From Azonexus sp. R2A61 (lineage in GTDB: Bacteria; Pseudomonadota; Gammaproteobacteria; Burkholderiales; Rhodocyclaceae), in the NCBI RefSeq assembly GCF_021401135.1, contig NZ_JACBFO010000006.1, positions 62,001-126,000 on the forward strand: a stretch of 64,000 nucleotides of DNA, in the 5' to 3' direction. The translations under genes and the position numbers were made by a program. The notes beneath the pieces are model-generated. The model was not told where the DNA came from. It saw only the letters and a list, made by a program, of their open reading frames with translations, and searched no databases. Position 1 is the stretch's first letter. The number at the start of each line of letters is the position of its first letter. Shown piece by piece: positions 21,545-29,967 of the stretch.

Positions 21545-22843
21545 TCAGACGACCAGGATCGCCCGGAAGTCGTTGACGTTGGTCAGCGTCGGCCCGGTGA
21601 CCAGCAGATCGCCGGTCCCGGCAAAAAAGCCCCAGGCATCGTGGGCGGCCAGGGCGGCCGGCAGCTCCAGACCGGCCAGCCGGCCGCGCTGACGGGTGCC
21701 GGCATCGACGAAGGCCCCGGCATTGTCCTCGCTGCCGTCGATGCCGTCGGTGTCGGCCGCCAGCGCGTAAATTCCTGGCGCACCATCGAGCGCCAGCGCC
21801 AAGCCGAGCAGGAATTCGCTATTGCGGCCGCCACGACCGCCGGCCGTCCCGAGCGTGACCGTCGTCTCGCCGCCGGACAGCAGCACGCAGGGCTTTTTTG
21901 CCGGAAAACCATGTCGACCGCAGGATTGGGCGATCCCGGCGAGCAATTTCCCGACTTCGCGCGCCTCGCCCTCCAGCGCGTCACCGAGGATCAGCGGCGC
22001 AACCCCCAGCCGGCGCGCTTCGGCCGCCGCGGCCTCGAGCATCTGGCGCGGCGAGGCGACCAGCCGGAAGTCGCTGCCGGCCAGCCGCGGATCGCCCGGT
22101 TTCGGCGTCTCCAGTTCACCACCGGCCAAGCGTTCGCGTAGCGCCGGATCGAGCGCAATGCGGTAGGCATCCAGCACCGCCAACGCATCGGCGGCCGTCC
22201 CGGGATCGCCGACCGTCGGGCCGGAAGCGATGACCGCCGGATCGTCGCCGGGCACATCGGAAATCGCCAGCGTCAGCACCGGCGCCGGCCAGGCGGCAGC
22301 GGCCAGCCGACCGCCCTTGATCGCCGACAGGTGCTTGCGCACGCAGTTGATCTCGGCAATGCTCGCGCCGCTGGCCAGCAGGGCGGAGGTGAGCGCCCGC
22401 TTCTGCGCCAGCGTCACGCCCGCGGCGGGCGCCGCCAGCAATGCCGAGCCGCCGCCGGAGATCAATGCCAGTACGCGGTCGGCCGCGGTCAACCCGTGCA
22501 ACAGCCCGAGCATGCGTCCGGCCGCCGCTTCGCCGGCGGCATCCGGCACCGGATGCGCGGCCTCGACGATCGTGATGCGCTCGCACGGCACACCGTGCCC
22601 GTAACGGGTCACGACCAGCCCGGTCAACGGCCCCGGCCAATGCATTTCCACCGCCCGCGCCATGGCCGCCGAAGCCTTGCCGGCGCCGATCACGATCAGC
22701 CGGCCGCCCGGCCCCGGCGGTTCGAGTCCGGCCAGCGCCGGCGGCACGCAGCGCGCCGGGTCGGCCGCCGCCAGCGCGGCATCGAACAACTGCCGAAGCA
22801 GCCGGCGCGGATTATCGAAGTCAGTACTCACTGGCGCATCCAT
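21545..22843 (-). CDS. gckA: Glycerate 2-kinase (MOFRL family)
   Basis: 432 residues. Characteristic motifs are VIGAGKASAAMA near residue 50, ISGGGSALL near 130, KHLSAIKGGRLA near 180, SDVPGDDPAVIASGPTV, and the C-terminal MOFRL region (LSGGETTVTLG, GGRNSEFLL, ADTDGIDGSEDNAGAFVD). It phosphorylates D-glycerate to 2-phosphoglycerate. The start overlaps the 3' end of hyi by 16 bases. With hydroxypyruvate isomerase and glycolate oxidase this outlines glycolate to glyoxylate to tartronate semialdehyde to glycerate; the carboligase and reductase are not in this window. Confidence 0.92.
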   Translation of the reverse strand: MDAPVSTDFDNPRRLLRQLFDAALAAADPARCVPPALAGLEPPGPGGRLIVIGAGKASAAMARAVEMHWPGPLTGLVVTRYGHGVPCERITIVEAAHPVPDAAGEAAAGRMLGLLHGLTAADRVLALISGGGSALLAAPAAGVTLAQKRALTSALLASGASIAEINCVRKHLSAIKGGRLAAAAWPAPVLTLAISDVPGDDPAVIASGPTVGDPGTAADALAVLDAYRIALDPALRERLAGGELETPKPGDPRLAGSDFRLVASPRQMLEAAAAEARRLGVAPLILGDALEGEAREVGKLLAGIAQSCGRHGFPAKKPCVLLSGGETTVTLGTAGGRGGRNSEFLLGLALALDGAPGIYALAADTDGIDGSEDNAGAFVDAGTRQRGRLAGLELPAALAAHDAWGFFAGTGDLLVTGPTLTNVNDFRAILVV

Positions 22844-23601
22844 GACAGGCCCTCCTCGCTACCGGCCAGCGGTTTGTACTCGCAACCGACCCAGCCGGTA
22901 TAGCCCAGCCGGTCGAGCAGCGCGAACAGGAAGGGATAGTGGATTTCGCCGCTGCCCGGCTCATGGCGGCCGGGGTTGTCGGCGATCTGCACATGGCCGA
23001 TGCGGCTCAGGTTGTCGCTCAGCGTGCGCGCCAGATCGCCCTGGATGATCTGCGCGTGATAGAGGTCGAGTTGCACGCCGACATTGCTGCGGTCAACCTC
23101 GGCGCACAGCGAAAAAGCCTTGGCGACATCGTCCAGCCAGTAACCGGGCATGTCGATGCGGCTGTTGATCGGTTCGATCAGCACCGTGGCGCCGATCCCG
23201 GCGAAGCGCTCGGCGGCATGGCGCAGGTTGGCGACATAGGTGGCGCGCAGTTCGGCTTCGGCTATCCCGGCCGGACGCAGCCCGGCCATGCAATGGACGC
23301 GCCGGCAGCCGAGCGCTTCGGCGTAGGCCAGCGCCGTTTCCACCCCTGCGGCGAATTCGGCCCGACGCTGCGGCAGACAGGCCAGACCGCGTTCGCCGGC
23401 CGCCCAGTCGCCCGGCGGCAGGTTGAACAGCACCTGCTCGACGCCGGCGGCACGCAACCAGCCGGCAATGTCCGCAGCCGGCCAGTCGTAGGGAAACAGA
23501 TATTCGACACCGGCAAAACCGGCGGCGGCAGCACGCGCGAAACGCGCCGGGAAAGGCGCGTCGGTAAACAAAAAACTCAGGTTGGCGGCGAACTTCGGCA
23601 T
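22828..23601 (-). CDS. hyi: Hydroxypyruvate isomerase
   Basis: 257 residues, a TIM-barrel of the AP-endonuclease 2 superfamily. Metal and substrate residues appear in LIEPINSRIDMPGYWL, VGVQLDLYHAQIIQGD, HVQIADNPGRHEPGSGEIHY and VGCEYKP, which together are the Hyi signature. It interconverts hydroxypyruvate and tartronate semialdehyde. The gene precedes and overlaps gckA, so the two are coupled. Confidence 0.92.
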   Translation of the reverse strand: MPKFAANLSFLFTDAPFPARFARAAAAGFAGVEYLFPYDWPAADIAGWLRAAGVEQVLFNLPPGDWAAGERGLACLPQRRAEFAAGVETALAYAEALGCRRVHCMAGLRPAGIAEAELRATYVANLRHAAERFAGIGATVLIEPINSRIDMPGYWLDDVAKAFSLCAEVDRSNVGVQLDLYHAQIIQGDLARTLSDNLSRIGHVQIADNPGRHEPGSGEIHYPFLFALLDRLGYTGWVGCEYKPLAGSEEGLSWMRQ

Positions 23602-23631
23602 GGCGGCGACGGTCTGTGCTGGGGCGGAAAG

Positions 23632-23637
23632 TATAAT
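23632..23637 (+). promoter_or_regulatory. Consensus -10 box upstream of the cobalamin adenosyltransferase gene
   Basis: Perfect TATAAT 26 bases before the GTG start, with a GAGGAGAG ribosome-binding site in between. No clear -35. It sits in the short divergent gap with hyi. Confidence 0.55.
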
Positions 23638-23663
23638 GGCCCGCTCATCGAGGAGAGAACACC

Positions 23664-24239
23664 GTGACCCAGCCTGCAGAACGCAAGGGCAACCGCCTGT
23701 CGAAGATCGTCACCCGCACCGGCGACGCCGGCTCGACCGGCCTCGGCGACGGCAGCCGGACGACCAAGGACAGCCTGCGCATCGATGCCATCGGCGAAGT
23801 CGACGAACTCAACTCGATGCTCGGCGTGCTGCTCTGCGAAACGCTGCCCGACGCCGTGCGCGACGCCCTGCTCGGCATCCAGCACGACCTGTTCGACCTC
23901 GGCGGCGAACTCTGCCTGCCCGGCATGGCCGTCATTAAGGATGCCCAGGTCGAACGCATCGAAACGATCGCCGAAGCGTTCAATGCCGAATTGCCGATGC
24001 TCAAGGAATTCATCCTGCCCGGCGGCACCCGGCCGGCGGCCCTCGCCCATCTGGCACGCACCGTCTGCCGCCGCGCCGAACGGGCGATGGTTCGCCTGCA
24101 CCATGCCGAGCCGCTGTCCGATGCCGCCCGCCGCTACATCAACCGGCTGTCCGACCTGCTGTTCATTTTCGGGCGCAGCCTGAACCGCAGCGGCGGCCAG
24201 GGTGACGTACTATGGCAGAAGGGCAAGAACGCTCACTGA
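23664..24239 (+). CDS. ATP:cob(I)alamin adenosyltransferase, PduO type
   Basis: 191 residues from GTG, with a GAGGAGAG ribosome-binding site. The ATP-binding N-terminus is VTRTGDAGSTGLGDGSRTTK, followed by the PduO core (IGEVDELNSMLG, QHDLFDLGGEL, LPGGTRPAALAHLARTVCRR, AERAMVRL) and the C-terminal RYINRLSDLLFIFGR. It converts cob(I)alamin to adenosylcobalamin in the cytoplasm for B12-dependent mutases. No other cobalamin gene is adjacent, although a FecCD-type transport cluster starts 0.5 kb downstream. Confidence 0.92.
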   Translation: MTQPAERKGNRLSKIVTRTGDAGSTGLGDGSRTTKDSLRIDAIGEVDELNSMLGVLLCETLPDAVRDALLGIQHDLFDLGGELCLPGMAVIKDAQVERIETIAEAFNAELPMLKEFILPGGTRPAALAHLARTVCRRAERAMVRLHHAEPLSDAARRYINRLSDLLFIFGRSLNRSGGQGDVLWQKGKNAH

Positions 24240-24297
24240 GACTTGTCTGCCGAGGCCCGGCTTCGGATAATTGATCGACTGCAACCAGGACAGCCAC

Positions 24298-24522
24298 GTG
24301 TACCGCGTCGTCACCACCTACCGCAATGGCAGCACCCGCCCCGTCGTCGAACGCGGGCCGTGGCACCCTTCGCGCAAAATTGCCGAAGACTGGGCCGAGA
24401 CGCTGCGCGTGCACGGTTACGCGGTATCCGTCGAATCGCAGAGCGGCATGATCGACGTCGGCGGCGGCGTTGCGGGCGACGACAACGGCGACCTGATGAG
24501 CGCGCTGGCCAGCATGGCCTGA
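24298..24522 (+). CDS. Small conserved hypothetical protein
   Basis: 74 residues from GTG at 24298, preceded by AGGA at a good distance; a TTG start at 24271 would add nine residues. A compact beta-alpha-beta pattern is suggested (YRVVTTYRNGS, SRKIAEDWAETLRVHGYAV, SVESQSGM), ending in a Gly/Asp-rich tail. No function can be assigned. It follows the adenosyltransferase gene by 58 bases. Confidence 0.55.
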   Translation: MYRVVTTYRNGSTRPVVERGPWHPSRKIAEDWAETLRVHGYAVSVESQSGMIDVGGGVAGDDNGDLMSALASMA

Positions 24523-24556
24523 GGCGCTTCCCTCACCCCAAAGCGTAGTACCAGGC

Positions 24557-24580
24557 ACGATGTCGACCTTCCGACATCGT
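24557..24580. other. Perfect inverted repeat, possible terminator hairpin
   Basis: ACGATGTCG and CGACATCGT (9 bp, perfect) flank ACCTTC. It lies 34 bases after the stop at 24522 and its last two bases overlap the next inverted repeat. It may end the upstream transcript, although no strong T-run follows, or act as a third operator, since the 6-nt spacing is the same as in the two next elements. Confidence 0.5.
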
Positions 24581-24600
24581 TGTCTACTTTTATACACAAC
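24579..24600. promoter_or_regulatory. ModE-like operator, distal copy
   Basis: GTTGTCTA-N6-TACACAAC, matching its own reverse complement at 7 of 8 arm positions. It shares the GTTrTsTA-N6-TAsAyAAC architecture with the perfect copy 97 bp downstream. Confidence 0.5.
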
Positions 24601-24675
24601 GCAGCAAAGAAGACAGCCAAGACACGCAAAAACCGCCATAAAAGCTGGCACAACGCTTGCTGACCCGAACATATC

Positions 24676-24697
24676 GTTATGTATTTTCATACATAAC
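24676..24697. promoter_or_regulatory. ModE-like operator, proximal copy
   Basis: GTTATGTA-N6-TACATAAC is a perfect 8-bp inverted repeat 45 bases before the receptor ATG, preceded by TC. It resembles the E. coli ModE (molybdate repressor) operator pattern CGTTATATnn...TACATAACG as remembered. A TTGCTG hexamer at 24657-24662 lies at -35 distance from it, so bound protein would cover the -10 region. Assignment to ModE rather than another dimeric regulator is inference. Confidence 0.55.
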
Positions 24698-24742
24698 AAA
24701 ACAAGGACCGTCGCCAAGGTCACAAAAAAGGGGATCAGCAAC

Positions 24743-26971
24743 ATGCAAACACCGGGGAATTCCATCTTCGCGCGCCGACGCCTGGCCGTCATGCTGGCCG
24801 GCGCACTGTCGTCGGGCCTGAGCCAGGCCGCCGACACGCTGCTCGACAGTATCGAAGTGACGGCCAGGGGAAATCCCGACGCCGAAATCGTCCAGCCCGA
24901 CGCGTCGACCGCAGCCACGCTGTACAAGGTCGATCGCGAGGCTATGCGCCAGTTCGACACACCCGGCGGCAGCAATCCCTACACGGCGGTGGCCGAAGTG
25001 CCCGGCGTCAAGGTCACGACGCTCGACGCCTACGGTCTGAACAACTCGCAGGGCGGCCAGAAGGGCATGCGCGTGCGCGGCGAGGTGGTCACCCACGGCG
25101 CCTACGGCACCGTCGAAGGCCTGGCGCTCGGCGGGCCGGGCCCCGGCCCCGGCTATCTGTTCCTGTTCGACAAGGAAAACATCCGCCAGGTGGATATCGC
25201 CCAGGGACCGGTCAATGCCGACCGCGGCGGTCTGTTCAACAATTTCGGCTCGCTCGACACCAAGCTGCGCTGGCCGGAAGCCGTGGCCGGCGGTGAAATC
25301 GGCCTGGCCATGGGGCAATCCGACTTCCGGCGCGGTTTCGTGCGCGCCGACAGCGGACGCCTGGCCACCGGCAGCGCCTTCTTCGTTTCCGCCTCGAAAA
25401 CGCAGGCCGAGAAATGGCGCGGCACCGGCGACGCCCCCGGCGACCGCAACAACGTCGAAATCGGCTTCAGCCAGGCGCTCGGCGCGCTCAAGATCAACCT
25501 GATCTACGCCAACAACCAGCAGAAACAGCACAGCTACCGCGGCCTGACCTACGCCGAGGCCTCGGACCTCGACCATTACCGCAATTTCGACTACAGCGAC
25601 AATCGCCAGAGCGCCGACTACTACAACTACAACCGCCAGGAGTTCCGCAACCAGGCGCTGCTCGGCGAAATCAGCTACGCCTTCACGCCGGACACCGTGT
25701 TCACCTTCAAACCCTTCTACGCCCGCGAAGAAGGCAGCTACACCTATCAGGGCTCGGCGGCGACTCAGGTCATGCAGTGGCTGATCGACCACCAATCCTG
25801 GGGCGCCACCGGCGAGCTGCGGACCCGGCTGGCCGGCACCGAATTCAAGCTGGGTCACGCCTGGTCCACCTATGCGCCGCCGGGGCCGCCGACCAACCAG
25901 AAGATGTACAACGTCGCCAGCGGCGAGATGGTGTTCACCCGCTGGGCGCGCCTGTCGCGATTGACCGACCGCCACGAATTCCACAACACCTACCTGACCG
26001 CCCAGCACGAATTCGACGCCCTGACGCTGAGCGGCGGCATCCGCCATTTCCGCGAAACGCTGCCCGGCATCATCGCCTACAACGCGGCGGCGACGAACGG
26101 CGCCAGCTGGGACGTCTCGGCGGAAGAGGCCGCCGCCCGAGCCAGCGAGGACCCGACACGCAGCGTCGACGCCCGGACGCTGACCCGCTGGCTGCCCAAC
26201 CTCGGCGCCAGCTACAAGCTCAACCTGGCCGTCGAACTGCGCGTGAATGTCGGGCGGACCGTCGGCAACCCGTCGCTCGACGTTTTCCAGAGCTCCGCCG
26301 CCAGCGTCGTCCGCCCCGGCTGGAACAGCATCGAGCCGGAACTGGCGACCGGTATCGACATCGGCGCCCGCATCCGCCTGAGCAACGCTTACCTCGATCC
26401 GACCTTCTACTACAGCCGGTCGAAGAACAAGGGCGTCTCGGTCTACGACCCGGCGCTCGGCCAGACCTACAGCCAGAACGTCGGCAAGACCGCCGCGCTG
26501 GGCTTCCAGTTGGCCGGCGGCTGGTCGCTCAGCCAGTCGCTGCAACTGGTCTCCGCCCTGTCGTACAGCCGCTCGACATTTACCGAGAACGTCCAGACCG
26601 CAGCCGGCACGACGCTCGACGTCGAGGGCAAGCAATTGCCCGACGTTCCGCGCTGGATGGGCAACGTCGGCGCCATCTGGCGCCACCAGGGCTTCACGGT
26701 ATCGCCGATGGTCCAGTACGTCGGGCCGCGCTGGGTAACCAGCGACTACGCCTATCAGGTATCCGGCTACTGGGTCACCGACCTGACCGCCGGCTACGCG
26801 CAGAAGACCTCGTGGGGCCGCTGGTCGGCCACGGTCGGCGTGATGAACCTGTTCGACCGCGCCTACATCGGCCAGATCAGCGTCAGCGAAATCAGCACCG
26901 GCGCCGGCAACCGCGTGCTCTACCCGGGGGCGCCGCGTACCGTCTTTGCTGCGGTCAACCTCGGTTTTTAA
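24743..26971 (+). CDS. TonB-dependent outer-membrane receptor
   Basis: 742 residues from ATG 24743, which leads into a signal peptide (RRRLAVMLAGALSSGLSQAA). A TonB-box-like DSIEVTA follows the cleavage site. The plug domain spans about 60-190 (NPYTAVAEVPGVKVTTLDAY, KGMRVRGE, QVDIAQGPVNADRGGLFNN), and a 22-strand barrel pattern runs to a terminal aromatic (VFAAVNLGF). The ligand is unknown. It heads a cluster with a periplasmic binding protein, FecCD-type permease and ATPase, and sits behind ModE-like operators, so a molybdenum complex is proposed over iron-siderophore or cobalamin. Longer upstream starts run through the operators and are rejected. Confidence 0.9.
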   Translation: MQTPGNSIFARRRLAVMLAGALSSGLSQAADTLLDSIEVTARGNPDAEIVQPDASTAATLYKVDREAMRQFDTPGGSNPYTAVAEVPGVKVTTLDAYGLNNSQGGQKGMRVRGEVVTHGAYGTVEGLALGGPGPGPGYLFLFDKENIRQVDIAQGPVNADRGGLFNNFGSLDTKLRWPEAVAGGEIGLAMGQSDFRRGFVRADSGRLATGSAFFVSASKTQAEKWRGTGDAPGDRNNVEIGFSQALGALKINLIYANNQQKQHSYRGLTYAEASDLDHYRNFDYSDNRQSADYYNYNRQEFRNQALLGEISYAFTPDTVFTFKPFYAREEGSYTYQGSAATQVMQWLIDHQSWGATGELRTRLAGTEFKLGHAWSTYAPPGPPTNQKMYNVASGEMVFTRWARLSRLTDRHEFHNTYLTAQHEFDALTLSGGIRHFRETLPGIIAYNAAATNGASWDVSAEEAAARASEDPTRSVDARTLTRWLPNLGASYKLNLAVELRVNVGRTVGNPSLDVFQSSAASVVRPGWNSIEPELATGIDIGARIRLSNAYLDPTFYYSRSKNKGVSVYDPALGQTYSQNVGKTAALGFQLAGGWSLSQSLQLVSALSYSRSTFTENVQTAAGTTLDVEGKQLPDVPRWMGNVGAIWRHQGFTVSPMVQYVGPRWVTSDYAYQVSGYWVTDLTAGYAQKTSWGRWSATVGVMNLFDRAYIGQISVSEISTGAGNRVLYPGAPRTVFAAVNLGF

Positions 26972-26981
26972 GGAAAAACGC

Positions 26982-28010
26982 ATGTCCCACGCCAACGCCC
27001 GCAAACTCCTCCTGCTGCTGGCCGCCTGCCTCGTCCAGACGGCCGTCCAGGCCCGCGAGATCGTCGACATGATCGGCCGCAAGGTTGAAGTCCCGGAGCG
27101 CATCGAACGCGTCTTCGGTTCGGCGCCGCCGCTCAACGTGATGCTGCACGCCGTCGCCCCGGACAAGATGGTCGCCCTGAGTTTTGCGGTGACCGACGAC
27201 GGCAAGCCCTATTTCCCGCCCCGCCTGCTGGGCCTGCCGGTGGGCGGCGGGATTTTCGGCATGGGCCAGCAGATGAATGCCGAAGCCGTGCTCGGCATGC
27301 AACCGGACATCGCCCTCGCCTGGCAAAGCCCGTTCACCGATGCCGCCCGCGTCGAAAGCGCCTTTGCCAAAACCGGCGTCCCGGTCATTTTCATCAAGCT
27401 CGACGAACTCGCCGACTGGCCGGCCGGCCTGCGTTTCCTGGGCCGCTTGCTGGGCCGCGAGAAAGCGGTGGAAGCGCAGGCCGCCTACATCGAGAACAGC
27501 CTGCGCAAACTCCGGAAATTCGTCGCCGCGGTGCCGGAACGGCGGCGGCCGCGCGTCTATTACGCCGAAGGCCCGGACGGACTGGCTACCGACTGCCACC
27601 GTTCCTTCCACACCGAGGCCATCGAACTGGCCGGCGGCTACAACGTTTACCGCTGCGAACCGAAGAGCCACACCGGCATGGAGCGGATCAGCCTGGAGCA
27701 GGTGATCGCCTTCGATCCGGAAGTCATCGTCACCCACGAGCGCCAGTTCTTCGCCAGCGTACGCAACGATCCGCGCTGGCAGGCGATCCGTGCCGTCCGC
27801 CAGGGCCGCATCCATCTCGTGCCGAAATGGCCGCACAACTGGATGGATCGCCCGCCGTCGCTGATGCGCGCACTCGGCGCGCAATGGCTGGCCAGCGTTT
27901 TCTATCCGACAAGCTACCGCTTCGATCGTCACGCCGACACCCGCGCCTTCTACCAGCTGTTCTTCAAGGTTGCGCCGGACGACGCCCAGATCGACCGGCT
28001 GTTCGAGTAA
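26982..28010 (+). CDS. Periplasmic metal-complex binding protein (TroA/FhuD-like, MolA-type candidate)
   Basis: 342 residues; AAGG ribosome-binding site and a signal peptide (KLLLLLAACLVQTAVQAREI). The mature part opens with IVDMIGRKVEVPERIERVFG, the classic start of class III periplasmic binding proteins. Two lobes follow, joined by a long helix (LRFLGRLLGREKAVEAQAAY). The C-lobe PHNWMDRPPSLMRALGAQWL resembles a motif I recall from binding proteins near molybdate/tungstate or unassigned FecCD importers. It delivers the ligand from the TonB receptor to the permease. Substrate identity is inference. Confidence 0.85.
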   Translation: MSHANARKLLLLLAACLVQTAVQAREIVDMIGRKVEVPERIERVFGSAPPLNVMLHAVAPDKMVALSFAVTDDGKPYFPPRLLGLPVGGGIFGMGQQMNAEAVLGMQPDIALAWQSPFTDAARVESAFAKTGVPVIFIKLDELADWPAGLRFLGRLLGREKAVEAQAAYIENSLRKLRKFVAAVPERRRPRVYYAEGPDGLATDCHRSFHTEAIELAGGYNVYRCEPKSHTGMERISLEQVIAFDPEVIVTHERQFFASVRNDPRWQAIRAVRQGRIHLVPKWPHNWMDRPPSLMRALGAQWLASVFYPTSYRFDRHADTRAFYQLFFKVAPDDAQIDRLFE

Positions 28011-28019
28011 GGCCGCACC

Positions 28020-28163
28020 ATGATGCAGGCGGCCCACCCTCTCTGCTGCCCGAAACGCCCCCGCGCCGGTCAGCCGACGTTTTCTCTCCACGTTGGGCTT
28101 TTCCCGCGACTGCCGGCCGGCGGTCGCGGGCATTTTTTGCCCGAGCCGGAGAAAACGGCCTGA
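28020..28163 (+). CDS. Possible 47-codon leader ORF coupled to the permease gene
   Basis: ATGATG at 28020 follows AAGG at a suitable distance. The frame stays open for 47 codons and its TGA overlaps the permease start as TGATG. It contains a Cys-Cys pair (HPLCCPKRP). A strong terminator-like hairpin lies inside its last third. It may be a leader peptide whose translation disrupts the hairpin, or may be untranslated sequence; codon composition alone does not decide. Confidence 0.3.
   Translation: MMQAAHPLCCPKRPRAGQPTFSLHVGLFPRLPAGGRGHFLPEPEKTA
28103..28137 (+). terminator. Strong hairpin with T-run between binding-protein and permease genes
   Basis: CCCGCGACTGCC pairs with GGCGGTCGCGGG (12 bp, one G-T) around a GGCC loop and is followed by CATTTTTT. 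This is a textbook intrinsic terminator in the middle of a co-directional transport operon, 26 bases before the permease start. It suggests attenuation, or a stoichiometry control that gives more binding protein than permease. Confidence 0.75.
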
Positions 28164-29176
28164 TGCCGGCCTGGCTGCGCCTCGGTCCGGCACTGCTGCT
28201 CGGCGTCGCCGCCGCCATGCTGGCCGCGCTGTGCGTCGGCCGATATCCACTGCCCCTGGCCGACATCCTGCGTTTCCTCGGCGCCGCCGCCGGCCTTTGG
28301 GAGATGCCGACGCGGGAATTCGACACGCTGTTCAACCTGATCGTGCGCATCCGCCTGCCGCGCGTGCTCGCCGCGGTGCTCGTCGGCATGTCGCTGGCCA
28401 CCGCCGGCGCCGCCTTTCAGGGCGTTTTCCGCAATCCGCTGGTCTCGCCCGGCCTGCTCGGCGTGCTCGCCGGAGCCGCTTTCGGCGCCGCCCTCGGCAT
28501 CGTCCTCGACCTGCCCTGGGCGATGGTCCAGTTGCTCGCCTTCCTGATGGGCGTTGCGGCGGTCACCGTCGGCGTCGGCATCGCGACGCTGTTCGGCAAC
28601 GGCAGCGTGATCATGATGGTGCTCGGCGGGGTCATTTCCGGTGCGCTGTTCACCTCGCTGCTGTCGATGGTCAAATACGTCGCCGATCCGTACAACCAGT
28701 TGCCGGCCATCGTGCATTGGCTGATGGGCAGCCTGGCCCTGGCCGACCTCGACCAGATCGGCGTGCTGATCATCCCGATCGGGATCGGCGTGACACTGCT
28801 ATGTACGCTCGGCCGGGCGCTCGACGCGCTGACCATGGGCGACGACGAGGCGCGGGCCCTCGGCATGCCGGTGCAGGCCCTGCGCATCCTGATCGTCGCC
28901 CTGGCGACGCTGATCTCGGCGCTGACCGTGTCGCTGGCCGGCATCATCGGCTGGGTCGGGCTGATCGTGCCGCACATCGCCCGCCTGCTGGTCGGCCCCG
29001 GCAACGCTGCGCTGCTGCCGACCAGTGCCGCCCTCGGCGCCGGCTTCCTGCTGGCCGCCGACGGGATCAGCCGAACCGTGGCGACGACCGAAATCCCGAT
29101 CGGCATCGTCACCGAACTGATCGGCGTGATCGCCTTCGTGCTCGTCCTCGGGCGCGTGCGCAAGGGATGGCTGTGA
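28163..29176 (+). CDS. FecCD-family ABC transporter permease
   Basis: 337 residues with about ten hydrophobic helices. Family signatures are RLPRVLAAVLVGMSLATAGA followed by FQGVFRNPLVSPGLLGV, then LGGVISGALFTSLLS, DEARALGMPVQALR (the coupling helix contacting the ATPase), IGWVGLIVPHIARLLVG and EIPIGIVTELIG. This is the BtuC/FhuB/MolB type of importer in the inner membrane. The start ATG at 28163 has GGAGA upstream and overlaps the small upstream frame as TGATG. Confidence 0.92.
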   Translation: MPAWLRLGPALLLGVAAAMLAALCVGRYPLPLADILRFLGAAAGLWEMPTREFDTLFNLIVRIRLPRVLAAVLVGMSLATAGAAFQGVFRNPLVSPGLLGVLAGAAFGAALGIVLDLPWAMVQLLAFLMGVAAVTVGVGIATLFGNGSVIMMVLGGVISGALFTSLLSMVKYVADPYNQLPAIVHWLMGSLALADLDQIGVLIIPIGIGVTLLCTLGRALDALTMGDDEARALGMPVQALRILIVALATLISALTVSLAGIIGWVGLIVPHIARLLVGPGNAALLPTSAALGAGFLLAADGISRTVATTEIPIGIVTELIGVIAFVLVLGRVRKGWL

Positions 29177-29967
29177 GCGACACGCCCAGACTCGTCGCCC
29201 ACGACATCCGCCACGCCTATCGCGGCCGCGTCGTGCTGCAGGGCGCCGGCCTGACGCTGCGCCCCGGCGAAGTAGTCGCCCTGCTCGGCGCCAACGGCGC
29301 CGGCAAGAGCACCTTGCTGCGCATCCTGCTCGGCCTGCTGCGGCCGACCGCCGGCCAGGTCACGCTGTCCGGCATCCCGCTCGCCGGCTACCCGCGCCGC
29401 CGACTGGCCGGACTGATCGCCTACGTGCCGCAGGTCCATTCGACGCCCTTTCCCTATACCGTGCGGCAGATCGTCGGCATGGGCCGGCTGCCGGCCAGCG
29501 GCCTGTTCGCCGCCCCGTCGGCCGACGACCGTACGGCCGTCGAGCAAGCCATCGAACGCCTGGGCATCGCCCATCTGGCCGACACGCCCTATACCGAAAT
29601 TTCCGGCGGCGAACGACAGCTGGCGCTGATCGCCCGCGCGCTGGCCCAGGGCAGCCGCCTGCTGGTGATGGACGAGCCGGCCAGCGGCCTGGACTACGGC
29701 AACCAGATTGCGCTGCTCGCCCTGCTGCGCTCGCTTGCGGTCGACGGCTACGGCATTCTCAAAACCACCCACCACCCCGACCACGTGCTGGCCGGCGCCG
29801 ACCGCGTCGCGCTGCTGCGCGATGGCCGCATCGTTGCCGACGGCAAACCCGCCGAGGTGCTCACCGGCCAGCGCCTGAGCGAACTCTACGGCGTCGCCGT
29901 CGCGCCGGTGCGGCTGCCCGACGGGCGACTGATCGTCGCCCCGCGCCTGCCGGAGGAAGATCGATGA
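29173..29967 (+). CDS. ABC transporter ATP-binding protein (FecE/MolC type)
   Basis: 264 residues from GTG 29173, which overlaps the permease stop as GTGA and has AAGGG upstream; an ATG at 29167 is an alternative. Walker A is GANGAGKST, the Q-loop VPQVHS, the signature ISGGERQ, Walker B LLVMDEP, and the H-loop His lies in KTTHHPDH. It powers the FecCD-type permease. The stop shares four bases with the monooxygenase start, so the operon continues. Confidence 0.93.
   Translation: MSDTPRLVAHDIRHAYRGRVVLQGAGLTLRPGEVVALLGANGAGKSTLLRILLGLLRPTAGQVTLSGIPLAGYPRRRLAGLIAYVPQVHSTPFPYTVRQIVGMGRLPASGLFAAPSADDRTAVEQAIERLGIAHLADTPYTEISGGERQLALIARALAQGSRLLVMDEPASGLDYGNQIALLALLRSLAVDGYGILKTTHHPDHVLAGADRVALLRDGRIVADGKPAEVLTGQRLSELYGVAVAPVRLPDGRLIVAPRLPEEDR

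Noticed and set aside
24579-24697. Fur boxes before the TonB receptor
   Set aside because: The repeats have arms GTTrTsTA with a 6-nt spacer and lack the GATAAT-type Fur hexamers, so iron control is not supported by sequence.
24240-24742. Cobalamin riboswitch before the TonB/FecCD cluster, suggested by the nearby adenosyltransferase
   Set aside because: No B12-box-like conserved core was seen; the region is only 220 bases and is explained by inverted-repeat operators.
24677-27205. 842-codon minus-strand open frame opposite the TonB receptor
   Set aside because: The receptor has a signal peptide, plug and barrel; the antisense product is Gly/Ala/Val/Arg-rich without any motif.
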